DNA of 64,000 nucleotides from Acinetobacter lwoffii (GTDB lineage Bacteria; Pseudomonadota; Gammaproteobacteria; Pseudomonadales; Moraxellaceae): assembly GCF_024129435.1 (NCBI RefSeq), contig NZ_JAMXXN010000005.1:62001-126000 (forward strand), given 5' to 3'. Under the pieces are notes generated by a model that ran no database searches, was not told the origin of the DNA, and worked only from the letters and a program-made list of their open reading frames with translations. Every line of letters starts with the position of its first letter. Position 1 is the first letter of the stretch. The position numbers and the translations under genes are program-made. This document shows positions 55,539-64,000 of this stretch, piece by piece.

Positions 55539-55550
55539 ATGGGTCCACAA

Positions 55551-58373
55551 ATGCAAGAAGTTGCTGACGCTCTGCGTCTTGACACTGAACTTTCCGCTGA
55601 TAGTGCAGCGTATATTGAAGAACTTTATGAGCAGTATCTGACTGCTCCAGACTCAGTGGGTGCTGACTGGAGAGCGTACTTCGATAAATTCCCAAAAGGT
55701 GATCAACCACACAGTAATGTACGTGAGCAATTCCTACTTTTAGGTCGCAATTCAAGCCGTATTCAGCCTATTGTTCAGTCGACAGTCAGCTCAGAGCATG
55801 AACGTCGTCAAATTGGCGTGCTACAGCTGATTGCTGCGTACCGTAACCGTGGTCACCAGAAAGCAAAACTGGATCCATTAGGTTTGGCGAAGCGTGAAGT
55901 TGTGCCTGATCTAGATCTTGCTGCGCATGGTTTGACTCAGTCTGACTTAGACACAGTATTCAATACTGGTAACTTGGCGATCGGTAAAGAAGAAGCGACT
56001 TTGGCTGAAATGGTTCAGTCAATGGAAGCCACTTACTGTGGTTCAATCGGTGCTGAATACATGCATATCGTGGACACCAAAGAAAAACGTTGGATTCAAC
56101 AACGTCTAGAAAGTGCACGCGGTCAATATGGCTTCAATGCTGATCAAAAGAAACATGTCCTTGAGCGTTTAACTGCGGCTGAAGGCCTAGAAAAATATCT
56201 TGGTAATAAATTCGTTGGTGCCAAACGTTTCGGCGTTGAAGGTGGTGAAGCATTCATCCCGATGGTCAACGAAATTATTCAGCGTGCAGGTTCTGTAGGC
56301 TGTAAAGAAGTTGTGATCGGTATGCCTCACCGCGGCCGTTTAAACCTTCTTGTTAACATCATGGGTAAGAACCCGGCTGACCTGTTTGGTGAGTTCGAAG
56401 GTAAGTCTATTCACAAGAAAGGTTCTGGTGACGTTAAGTATCACCAAGGCTTCTCTTCAAACGTGATGACTCCAGGTGGCGAAGTTCACTTGGCATTGGC
56501 GTTTAACCCGTCACACCTTGAAATCGTTGGCCCTGTGGTTGAAGGTTCAGTACGTGCACGTCAAGTACGTCGTAAAGACATTGGCGGCGATGACGTATTG
56601 CCACTAATCGTACACGGTGATGCTGCATTTGCAGGTCAGGGCGTTAACCAGGAAACTTTCCAGATGTCACAAACTCGCGGTTATACCGTGGGTGGTACAG
56701 TGCACATTGTAATTAACAACCAGGTTGGTTTCACGACGTCTGATCCACGTGACGCACGTTCTACAGAATACTGTACTGACATCGCAAAAATGATTCAGGC
56801 ACCGATTTTCCATGTCAATGGTGATGATCCTGAAGCTGTGGTGTTCATTTCACAATTGGCACATGACTTCCGTCATACCTTCCGTAAAGACGTTGTGATT
56901 GACATGTTCTGCTACCGTCGTCGTGGTCATAACGAAGCGGATGAGCCAGCTGCAACTCAACCAATGATGTATCAAGTGATTAACAAGAAAGCGACCACGC
57001 GTACGCTTTATGCGGACCAACTGGTACAACAGGGTGTTCTTGATCGCGCAAGTGCAGATCAGATGGTTGAAAACTACCGTGCCGACCTGGAAGCGGGTAA
57101 TCACGTTGCCAATGCACTGGTACTTGAACCAAACAAAAAAATGTTTGTGGACTGGACGCCTTACTTAGGTCATGAGTACACAGACGAGTGGGATACAACT
57201 TTCCCAATCGAACGTCTGAAAGAACTTGGCAAGAAAATGCGTGAGCTTCCTGAAGGCTTCGTGATGCAGCGTCAAGTTGCAAAAGTAATTGATGACCGTC
57301 TGAAAATGCAAACGGGTGAAATGCCTCTGAACTGGGGTGCTGCTGAAACTCTGGCGTATGCAACTGTACTAGATGATGGTTACTTGCTTCGTTTAACGGG
57401 TGAAGACGTAGGTCGTGGTACTTTCTCACACCGTCATGCAAAACTGCATAATCAGGTAGATGGTTCAACTTATCTTCCACTGTGTAACCTGAAAGAAAAC
57501 CAGCCGCGTACTGCAATCTATGACTCTTTGTTGTCAGAAATGGCTGTATTGGCATTTGAATATGGTTATGCGACGACTCTTCCTAAGAGTTTGATCATCT
57601 GGGAAGCACAATTCGGTGACTTCGCAAACTGTGCACAGGTTGTCATTGACCAGTTCATCTCATCTGGTGAAACCAAATGGGAGCGTGTATGTGGCTTAAC
57701 TATGCTTCTTCCACACGGTTTTGAAGGTCAAGGTCCAGAACATTCATCTGCACGTTTGGAACGTTTCTTGCAGCTATGTGCTGAAGACAACATGCAAGTC
57801 ATCACACCGACTACGCCTGCGCAGATTTTCCACGCATTACGTCGTCAAGCGATTCGTCCAATCCGTAAGCCATTGATTGTTACTTCGCCGAAATCTTTAC
57901 TTCGTCACAAGCTTGCTGTATCTAGCCTTGAAGAGCTTGCAAACGGTACATTCCAAACCGTGATTGATGAAGTAGACAACATCAACAAGTCAGATGTAAC
58001 CCGTCTGGTTTTGTGTGGTGGTAAGGTGTATTACGACCTAGTTGAAAAACGTCGTGAAAAAGAATTGAACAACACTGCAATTGTACGTATTGAACAATTA
58101 TATCCATACCCAGAAAAACGCCTGGCAGAAGTGCTTGCGCAATATCCAAACGTTAAAGAACTTGTTTGGGCGCAAGAAGAACCGAAGAACCAAGGCGCTT
58201 GGTTGTTCATCGCACCGCGTCTATATGACGACGTGATGAAAGCGGGTAAACAAGTACGTATTAGCTATGCAGGCCGTGAAGCTTCTGCTGCACCGGCATG
58301 TGGTTCACCATATTTGCATGCAAAACAACAAGCTCAGCTCATCAACGACGCGCTTGCGATCGACGCTGAATAA
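55551..58373 (+). CDS. sucA: 2-oxoglutarate dehydrogenase E1 component
   Basis: Thiamine diphosphate enzyme that decarboxylates 2-oxoglutarate and succinylates the E2 lipoyl group. The N-terminal E2-docking motif is YIEELYEQYL. Then come GMPHRGRLNLLVN, the ThDP/Mg segment VHGDAAFAGQGVNQE, YRRRGHNEADEP, and the C-terminal transketolase-like domain (LLPHGFEGQGPEHSSARLERFLQL). ATG 55551 gives 940 aa; ATG 55539 (944 aa) is only 1 nt after the AGGA and therefore less likely. First gene of sucA-sucB-lpdA. Confidence 0.96.
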   Translation: MQEVADALRLDTELSADSAAYIEELYEQYLTAPDSVGADWRAYFDKFPKGDQPHSNVREQFLLLGRNSSRIQPIVQSTVSSEHERRQIGVLQLIAAYRNRGHQKAKLDPLGLAKREVVPDLDLAAHGLTQSDLDTVFNTGNLAIGKEEATLAEMVQSMEATYCGSIGAEYMHIVDTKEKRWIQQRLESARGQYGFNADQKKHVLERLTAAEGLEKYLGNKFVGAKRFGVEGGEAFIPMVNEIIQRAGSVGCKEVVIGMPHRGRLNLLVNIMGKNPADLFGEFEGKSIHKKGSGDVKYHQGFSSNVMTPGGEVHLALAFNPSHLEIVGPVVEGSVRARQVRRKDIGGDDVLPLIVHGDAAFAGQGVNQETFQMSQTRGYTVGGTVHIVINNQVGFTTSDPRDARSTEYCTDIAKMIQAPIFHVNGDDPEAVVFISQLAHDFRHTFRKDVVIDMFCYRRRGHNEADEPAATQPMMYQVINKKATTRTLYADQLVQQGVLDRASADQMVENYRADLEAGNHVANALVLEPNKKMFVDWTPYLGHEYTDEWDTTFPIERLKELGKKMRELPEGFVMQRQVAKVIDDRLKMQTGEMPLNWGAAETLAYATVLDDGYLLRLTGEDVGRGTFSHRHAKLHNQVDGSTYLPLCNLKENQPRTAIYDSLLSEMAVLAFEYGYATTLPKSLIIWEAQFGDFANCAQVVIDQFISSGETKWERVCGLTMLLPHGFEGQGPEHSSARLERFLQLCAEDNMQVITPTTPAQIFHALRRQAIRPIRKPLIVTSPKSLLRHKLAVSSLEELANGTFQTVIDEVDNINKSDVTRLVLCGGKVYYDLVEKRREKELNNTAIVRIEQLYPYPEKRLAEVLAQYPNVKELVWAQEEPKNQGAWLFIAPRLYDDVMKAGKQVRISYAGREASAAPACGSPYLHAKQQAQLINDALAIDAE

Positions 58374-58391
58374 TCCAGGAGATTCTAAGTA

Positions 58392-59606
58392 ATGGCAACC
58401 GAAATTAAAGCACCGGTATTCCCAGAGTCAGTTGCGGACGGTACGATCGCAACTTGGCACAAACAACCAGGTGAAGCAGTGTCACGTGATGAAGTGATCT
58501 GCGATATTGAGACTGATAAAGTTGTTTTAGAAGTTGTTGCTCCTGCAGACGGTACACTTGCATCTATTATTAAAGGTGAAGGCGATACTGTTCTTTCAGC
58601 TGAAGTCATTGCACAGTTTGAAGAAGGTGCTGTTTCTGGCGCTACGCAAACTCAAGCAGTTCAGTCTGAAGAGAAAGTTGAACAAGCTGCTGCGCAAACT
58701 GAAGCGGGTAATGCACCGATCGTTGAACGTCAACAAGTACAGGATCAGGCTCCAGCAGTGCGTAAAGCATTGACTGAATCTGGTGTTGCAGCTGCTGACG
58801 TTGCAGGTACAGGCCGTGGCGGTCGCATCACGAAAGAAGATGTGGCAAATCATCAAGCGAAACCGGCAGCACCTGCAGCGCAACCATTAAGCGTTGCAGT
58901 GGGCGAGCGTATCGAAAAACGTGTTCCTATGACTCGCCTTCGTAAGCGTGTTGCTGAACGTTTACTTGCAGCGACTCAAGAAACTGCAATGTTGACCACG
59001 TTCAACGAAGTGAACATGAAACCAATCATGGAAATGCGTGCTCAATACAAAGATGCATTCGAGAAGCGTCATGGTGCGCGTCTTGGCTTCATGTCATTCT
59101 TCGTTAAAGCAGCAACTGAAGCACTTAAACGCTATCCAGCGGTAAATGCTTCAATTGATGGCGATGACATCGTGTATCACGGTTACTACGACATCGGTGT
59201 TGCAGTTTCATCTGAGCGTGGTCTAGTGGTTCCTGTTCTTCGTGATACAGACCGCATGAACTATGCTGAAGTTGAAAACGGCATCCGTGCATATGCTGGC
59301 AAGGCACGTGACGGTAAACTGGGTATCGAAGATATGACTGGCGGTACATTCACTATTACTAATGGTGGTACTTTCGGTTCATTGCTTTCTACACCAATTC
59401 TAAATACACCACAAACTGCGATTCTGGGTATGCATAAAATCCAGGAACGTCCGATGGCGGTGAATGGTCAAGTAGAAATCTTGCCAATGATGTACCTTGC
59501 ACTGTCTTATGACCACCGTTTAATCGATGGTAAAGAAGCAGTCGGTTTCCTTGTAACAATCAAAGAATTGTTAGAAGAGCCAGCGCGTCTGATCCTTGAT
59601 CTGTAA
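58392..59606 (+). CDS. sucB: Dihydrolipoyllysine succinyltransferase, E2 of 2-oxoglutarate dehydrogenase
   Basis: The 404-aa core of the complex. Lipoyl domain (about 1-80, lipoyl-Lys in ETDKVVLEV), an Ala/Gln/Glu-rich linker, peripheral-subunit-binding domain (about 115-155, [10 protein letters not shown] and [13 protein letters not shown]), and catalytic domain (about 175-404) with active-site His and Asp in [19 protein letters not shown] precedes the ATG, 18 bp after sucA. A palindromic repeat separates it from lpdA. Confidence 0.97.
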   Translation: MATEIKAPVFPESVADGTIATWHKQPGEAVSRDEVICDIETDKVVLEVVAPADGTLASIIKGEGDTVLSAEVIAQFEEGAVSGATQTQAVQSEEKVEQAAAQTEAGNAPIVERQQVQDQAPAVRKALTESGVAAADVAGTGRGGRITKEDVANHQAKPAAPAAQPLSVAVGERIEKRVPMTRLRKRVAERLLAATQETAMLTTFNEVNMKPIMEMRAQYKDAFEKRHGARLGFMSFFVKAATEALKRYPAVNASIDGDDIVYHGYYDIGVAVSSERGLVVPVLRDTDRMNYAEVENGIRAYAGKARDGKLGIEDMTGGTFTITNGGTFGSLLSTPILNTPQTAILGMHKIQERPMAVNGQVEILPMMYLALSYDHRLIDGKEAVGFLVTIKELLEEPARLILDL

Positions 59607-59620
59607 TTTATTCATTAAAA

Positions 59621-59692
59621 ATCTCCCCTAACCCCTCTTTAAAAAGAGGGGAAGATCCCCCTTTGGAAAAGGGGGATTAATAAGGGGGATTA
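59621..59692. repeat. Palindromic repeat D5 inserted between sucB and lpdA
   Basis: Begins ATCTCCCCTAA, hairpin CCCCTCTTT-AA-AAAGAGGGG, then CCCCCTTT-GGA-AAAGGGGG (identical core to D3), ending AAGGGGGATTAG. It lies inside the sucAB-lpdA unit, 15 bp after the sucB stop and 4 bp before the lpdA ribosome-binding site. On the mRNA it would form two strong hairpins without U-runs. Confidence 0.75.
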
Positions 59693-59693
59693 G

Positions 59694-61136
<1,443 letters not shown>

Positions 61137-61140
61137 TTCG

Positions 61141-61169
61141 AAAAAAGAGCGACTTAGGTCGCTCTTTTT
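61141..61169 (+). terminator. Terminator after lpdA
   Basis: AAAAAAGAGCGAC-TTAG-GTCGCTCTTTTT; separates sucAB-lpdA from sucCD. Confidence 0.85.
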
Positions 61170-61306
61170 ACATTTCATGGTTGTTTTTATTGGAACAATC
61201 ATCTAAAAATAAAGATAACGATTTTAAGAAATGCTGGTACTGCTTTGACGGACGTCTGGGTGCTGGTGGGTCATAACAAAGTAAAGAAGCAATAAAAGGT
61301 TATTCA

Positions 61307-62473
61307 ATGAATTTACATGAGTATCAAGCGAAAGCGTTATTAAAAAAATATGGTATGCCTGTACAGGAAGGAATACTGGCCACCAATGCCGATGAAACGG
61401 TACGTGCTTTTGAACAGCTAGGTGGTAAATTCGCTGTATTGAAGGCTCAGGTACATGCTGGTGGTCGTGGGAAAGCCGGCGGTGTTAAAGTGGTGAAATC
61501 GGCTTCTGAAGCTGCTGAATATGCCAATCAGATTCTTGGTTCACGCTTGGTGACTTATCAGACTGATGCCAATGGCCAGCCGGTAAATAGTATTTTAGTT
61601 TCTGAAGATGTTTATCCGGTTGAGCGTGAGTTGTACCTGGGAGCTGTGGTGGATCGCTCAACGCGACGCATCACCTTTATGGCATCGACAGAGGGCGGTG
61701 TTGAAATTGAGAAAGTGGCCGAAGAAAGCCCTGAAAAAATTATTAAAGTTGAAGTTGATCCTTTAGTAGGTCTGATGCCATTTCAGGCACGTGAAGTTGC
61801 TTTTGCTCTTAAACTCAAAGATGGGCAGATCAATCAATTTGTTAAGGTCATGACAGCTGCTTATCAGGCATTTGTAGATAATGATTTTGCGCTTTTCGAA
61901 ATCAATCCGCTGTCCGTACGTGAAAATGGTGACATTCTCTGTGTCGATGCCAAAGTCGGAATCGATTCAAATGCCTTGTATCGTTTACCAGAAGTGGCTG
62001 CACTACGTGATAAGTCTCAGGAAAATGAACGTGAGCTGAAAGCCTCTGAGTATGATCTGAACTATGTCGCCTTGGAAGGTAATATTGGTTGTATGGTCAA
62101 TGGTGCTGGTCTTGCCATGGCAACCATGGACATCATCAAGCTCTATGGCGGTCAACCGGCTAACTTCCTCGATGTGGGTGGTGGTGCGACCAAAGAGCGC
62201 GTGATTGAAGCTTTTAAAATTATTCTGGCAGATCATTCTGTGCAGGGTGTATTAATCAATATTTTTGGTGGAATTGTACGTTGTGACATGATTGCTGAAG
62301 CCATTATTGCAGCGGTTCAGGAGGTAAATGTAACCGTTCCTGTGGTTGTTCGCCTCGAAGGCAACAATGCGGAACTGGGTGCAAAATTACTGGATGAATC
62401 AGGTTTGAAATTGATTTCTGCACATGGTCTTGCTGACGCTGCAGAAAAAATCGTTGCTGCTGTAAAAGCTTAA
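61307..62473 (+). CDS. sucC: Succinyl-CoA synthetase (ADP-forming) beta subunit
   Basis: With SucD interconverts succinyl-CoA and succinate plus ATP or GTP. The 388 aa have an N-terminal ATP-grasp domain ([29 protein letters not shown]) and a C-terminal ligase domain ([28 protein letters not shown]). Normal length. An AAGG site precedes the ATG. The 140-bp gap after the lpdA terminator should hold its own promoter. Codon use is less biased than in sdh/sucAB. Confidence 0.97.
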   Translation: MNLHEYQAKALLKKYGMPVQEGILATNADETVRAFEQLGGKFAVLKAQVHAGGRGKAGGVKVVKSASEAAEYANQILGSRLVTYQTDANGQPVNSILVSEDVYPVERELYLGAVVDRSTRRITFMASTEGGVEIEKVAEESPEKIIKVEVDPLVGLMPFQAREVAFALKLKDGQINQFVKVMTAAYQAFVDNDFALFEINPLSVRENGDILCVDAKVGIDSNALYRLPEVAALRDKSQENERELKASEYDLNYVALEGNIGCMVNGAGLAMATMDIIKLYGGQPANFLDVGGGATKERVIEAFKIILADHSVQGVLINIFGGIVRCDMIAEAIIAAVQEVNVTVPVVVRLEGNNAELGAKLLDESGLKLISAHGLADAAEKIVAAVKA

Positions 62474-62486
62474 AGGGGTATTGATC

Positions 62487-63377
62487 ATGAGCGTATTAGT
62501 TAATAAAGAAACTAAAGTATTGGTACAGGGCTTTACAGGTAAAAACGGTACATTCCATTCTGAACAGGCTCTGGCCTATGGTACCAAAATTGTCGGTGGT
62601 GTAACCCCAGGTAAAGGTGGTCAAACCCATCTAGAATTGCCTGTATTTAATACCATGCGTGAAGCAGTAAAAGAAACTGCTGCAGATGCTTCGGTGATTT
62701 ATGTTCCGGCACCTTTTGTACTGGATTCTATTGTTGAAGCCATCGATTCGGGCATTGAGTTAATTGTGGTGATCACTGAGGGTGTACCGACCATCGACAT
62801 GCTCAAAGCCAAACGTTATTTGGAAACCAATGGTAATGGTACACGTTTAATCGGACCAAACTGTCCGGGCATTATTACGCCGGGTGAATGTAAGATCGGA
62901 ATTATGCCGGGTCATATTCATCAGCCAGGCAAAATCGGCATTATCTCGCGTTCAGGCACATTGACTTATGAAGCTGTAGCACAAACGACGAAACTCGGTC
63001 TAGGTCAGTCGACCTGTATCGGTATCGGGGGTGATCCAATTCCTGGCATGAACCAGATTGACTGTTTGAAACTGTTCCAGGACGATCCGCAAACTGAAGC
63101 AATTATTATGATTGGTGAAATTGGCGGTACTGCAGAAGAAGAAGCAGCAGAGTATATTCAATCGAATGTCACCAAGCCGGTTGTAGGTTATATTGCCGGT
63201 GTAACTGCGCCGAAAGGTAAACGTATGGGACACGCAGGTGCGATTATTTCAGGTGGTAAGGGTACAGCAGAAGAGAAGTTTGCTGCATTTGAGCGTGCGG
63301 GTATGGCCTATACGCGCAGCCCAGCTGAGCTTGGTTCGACCATGCTGCAAGTGTTAAAAGATAAAGGTTTGGTTTGA
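62487..63377 (+). CDS. sucD: Succinyl-CoA synthetase alpha subunit
   Basis: The 296 aa have a CoA-binding Rossmann domain at the N-terminus ([20 protein letters not shown]) and the phospho-His in [10 protein letters not shown] (about 250). I use ATG 62487, 8 nt after AAAGGGG, over the TTG at 62481. It follows sucC by 13 bp, so the two are co-transcribed. Confidence 0.97.
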   Translation: MSVLVNKETKVLVQGFTGKNGTFHSEQALAYGTKIVGGVTPGKGGQTHLELPVFNTMREAVKETAADASVIYVPAPFVLDSIVEAIDSGIELIVVITEGVPTIDMLKAKRYLETNGNGTRLIGPNCPGIITPGECKIGIMPGHIHQPGKIGIISRSGTLTYEAVAQTTKLGLGQSTCIGIGGDPIPGMNQIDCLKLFQDDPQTEAIIMIGEIGGTAEEEAAEYIQSNVTKPVVGYIAGVTAPKGKRMGHAGAIISGGKGTAEEKFAAFERAGMAYTRSPAELGSTMLQVLKDKGLV

Positions 63378-63395
63378 AATCCAAAGTAAATCTGT

Positions 63396-63423
63396 AAAAA
63401 AGCTCCCATTTGGGAGCTTTTTT
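63396..63423. terminator. Bidirectional terminator after sucD
   Basis: AAAAAAGCTCCCA / TGGGAGCTTTTTT; between convergent genes. Confidence 0.85.
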
Positions 63424-63439
63424 ATATCTCAGTTAATTT

Positions 63440-64000
63440 TTAACTTTTCGATTTCAGGCTCTGAGTCATCCCATTAATATCACCACCCTGAATACCTAGC
63501 TCATTCATCAGACTGTCAATAAGCGGTGCCTGACTACGATAGCGTAGGGCACTATTCACCACCTGATCGGACAGCGCAACATTGCCATTTTCATGCTGTG
63601 CATCTGCCTGACAAGCACCAGCATGGCTGCCATGCAAACCATTCACCTGCAGAATCTTGATGTCATCAATATTTTCCATTGGTTTGACACTTTCACGGAT
63701 AATTTCAGGCAGGTATTTCAGCATAGCCAAACGGATCTGCATTTCGACCTGTTCCGATGACAGTACATTATTGGCTTCATTAACCGCACGTGTACCTTCA
63801 GCATCGACCTGATATTGTTTTTCCATCGCTTGAGCCAGTAATACTTTGGCATCGGCTTCACCTTTGGCTTTCAGGCGAACTTTCTCGGCTTCAGCTTCTG
63901 CGGCAATACGAATCGCTTCTGCGTCATCCGCCGCCGCCTGTTTACCTGCTTCAGCAGCAACTGTAATTGCAATCGCATCTTTTTCAGCATGTTCTTTGGC
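63440..64000 (-). CDS. Flotillin-like (YqiK family) protein, C-terminal part (cut by window edge)
   Basis: The reading frame stays open to the right edge, so the gene continues beyond 64000; the Met at 63826 is internal. The visible 186 codons give an Ala/Glu/Lys-rich coiled-coil region (repeats such as AEAEAEKVRLKAKGEADAK) followed by EVQ-type SSEQVEMQIRLAMLKYLPEI and a C-terminal tail with HGSHAGAC and LKSKS. This is typical of the end of flotillin/SPFH proteins that form membrane microdomain scaffolds. The SPFH domain itself is outside the window. Confidence 0.8.
   Translation of the reverse strand, partial: AKEHAEKDAIAITVAAEAGKQAAADDAEAIRIAAEAEAEKVRLKAKGEADAKVLLAQAMEKQYQVDAEGTRAVNEANNVLSSEQVEMQIRLAMLKYLPEIIRESVKPMENIDDIKILQVNGLHGSHAGACQADAQHENGNVALSDQVVNSALRYRSQAPLIDSLMNELGIQGGDINGMTQSLKSKS

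Noticed and set aside
56980..57555. 191-aa minus-strand ORF inside sucA
   Set aside because: Shadow of a strongly codon-biased gene. The plus-strand sucA reading is unambiguous and the antisense protein shows no family features.
63440..63826. Stand-alone 128-aa protein at the right edge
   Set aside because: The frame continues without a stop to 64000 with flotillin-like coiled-coil codons, so the Met at 63826 is internal.

Overview
The window is a chromosomal segment of a gammaproteobacterium, almost certainly Acinetobacter (Moraxellaceae). Base composition is moderately AT-rich. The block rubA-rubB-estB-oxyR next to ppk and mtgA is the arrangement I know from Acinetobacter baylyi ADP1, and the gltA / sdhCDAB / sucAB-lpdA / sucCD order is also typical of the genus. 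I cannot fix the species. No prophage, transposase, CRISPR array or rRNA was seen.

Layout. 1-7 kb: start of valS (minus, cut by the edge), an unknown gene, an SDR oxidoreductase, a membrane diguanylate cyclase, a glutaminase-STAS fusion and an ATP-type dihydroxyacetone kinase. 6.9-8.5 kb: a small accessory island of paired palindromic (REPIN-like) repeats holding a truncated DUF559 nuclease gene and an AT-rich TIGR02391 (Ymh-like) gene. 8.5-14.4 kb: metH with a structured leader, then a Pit phosphate transporter behind a Pho box. 14.7-28 kb: an unknown 513-aa protein, two rhomboids, NfuA, a Fur-controlled TonB receptor, an exported hydrolase, carbonic anhydrase, and the divergent tesA / ABC transporter pair. 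28-36 kb: mtgA, ppk, a degenerate response-regulator-like gene, then oxyR-estB-rubB-rubA (minus) and apt. 36-48 kb: YqiA-like esterase, lysS, trpS, DUF808 protein, YpfJ-type metallopeptidase, a Na+/H+ antiporter, an alkyltransferase-like protein, UspA, elongator tRNA-Met and nadE. 49-63.4 kb: TCA-cycle block gltA (minus), sdhCDAB, sucAB-lpdA, sucCD. The right edge cuts a flotillin-like gene.

How the genes work together. The last 14 kb encodes citrate synthase, succinate dehydrogenase, the 2-oxoglutarate dehydrogenase complex and succinyl-CoA synthetase, in separate transcription units divided by clear terminators. Phosphate appears twice: Pit with a good Pho-box match, and Ppk with at most a half-site. 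RubA/RubB form an NADH-to-rubredoxin electron chain that serves alkane hydroxylase in this genus, co-oriented with an esterase and OxyR.

Most worth a second look: (1) the palindromic repeat family, whose copies supply or abut stop codons and bracket the DUF559 and TIGR02391 genes; (2) the long multi-hairpin leader before sucA; (3) a nested hairpin with a T-run directly before metH; (4) a terminator-like hairpin between rubA and rubB; (5) a LuxR/NarL-like protein without the phospho-acceptor aspartate. All structures were read by eye and no searches were run.
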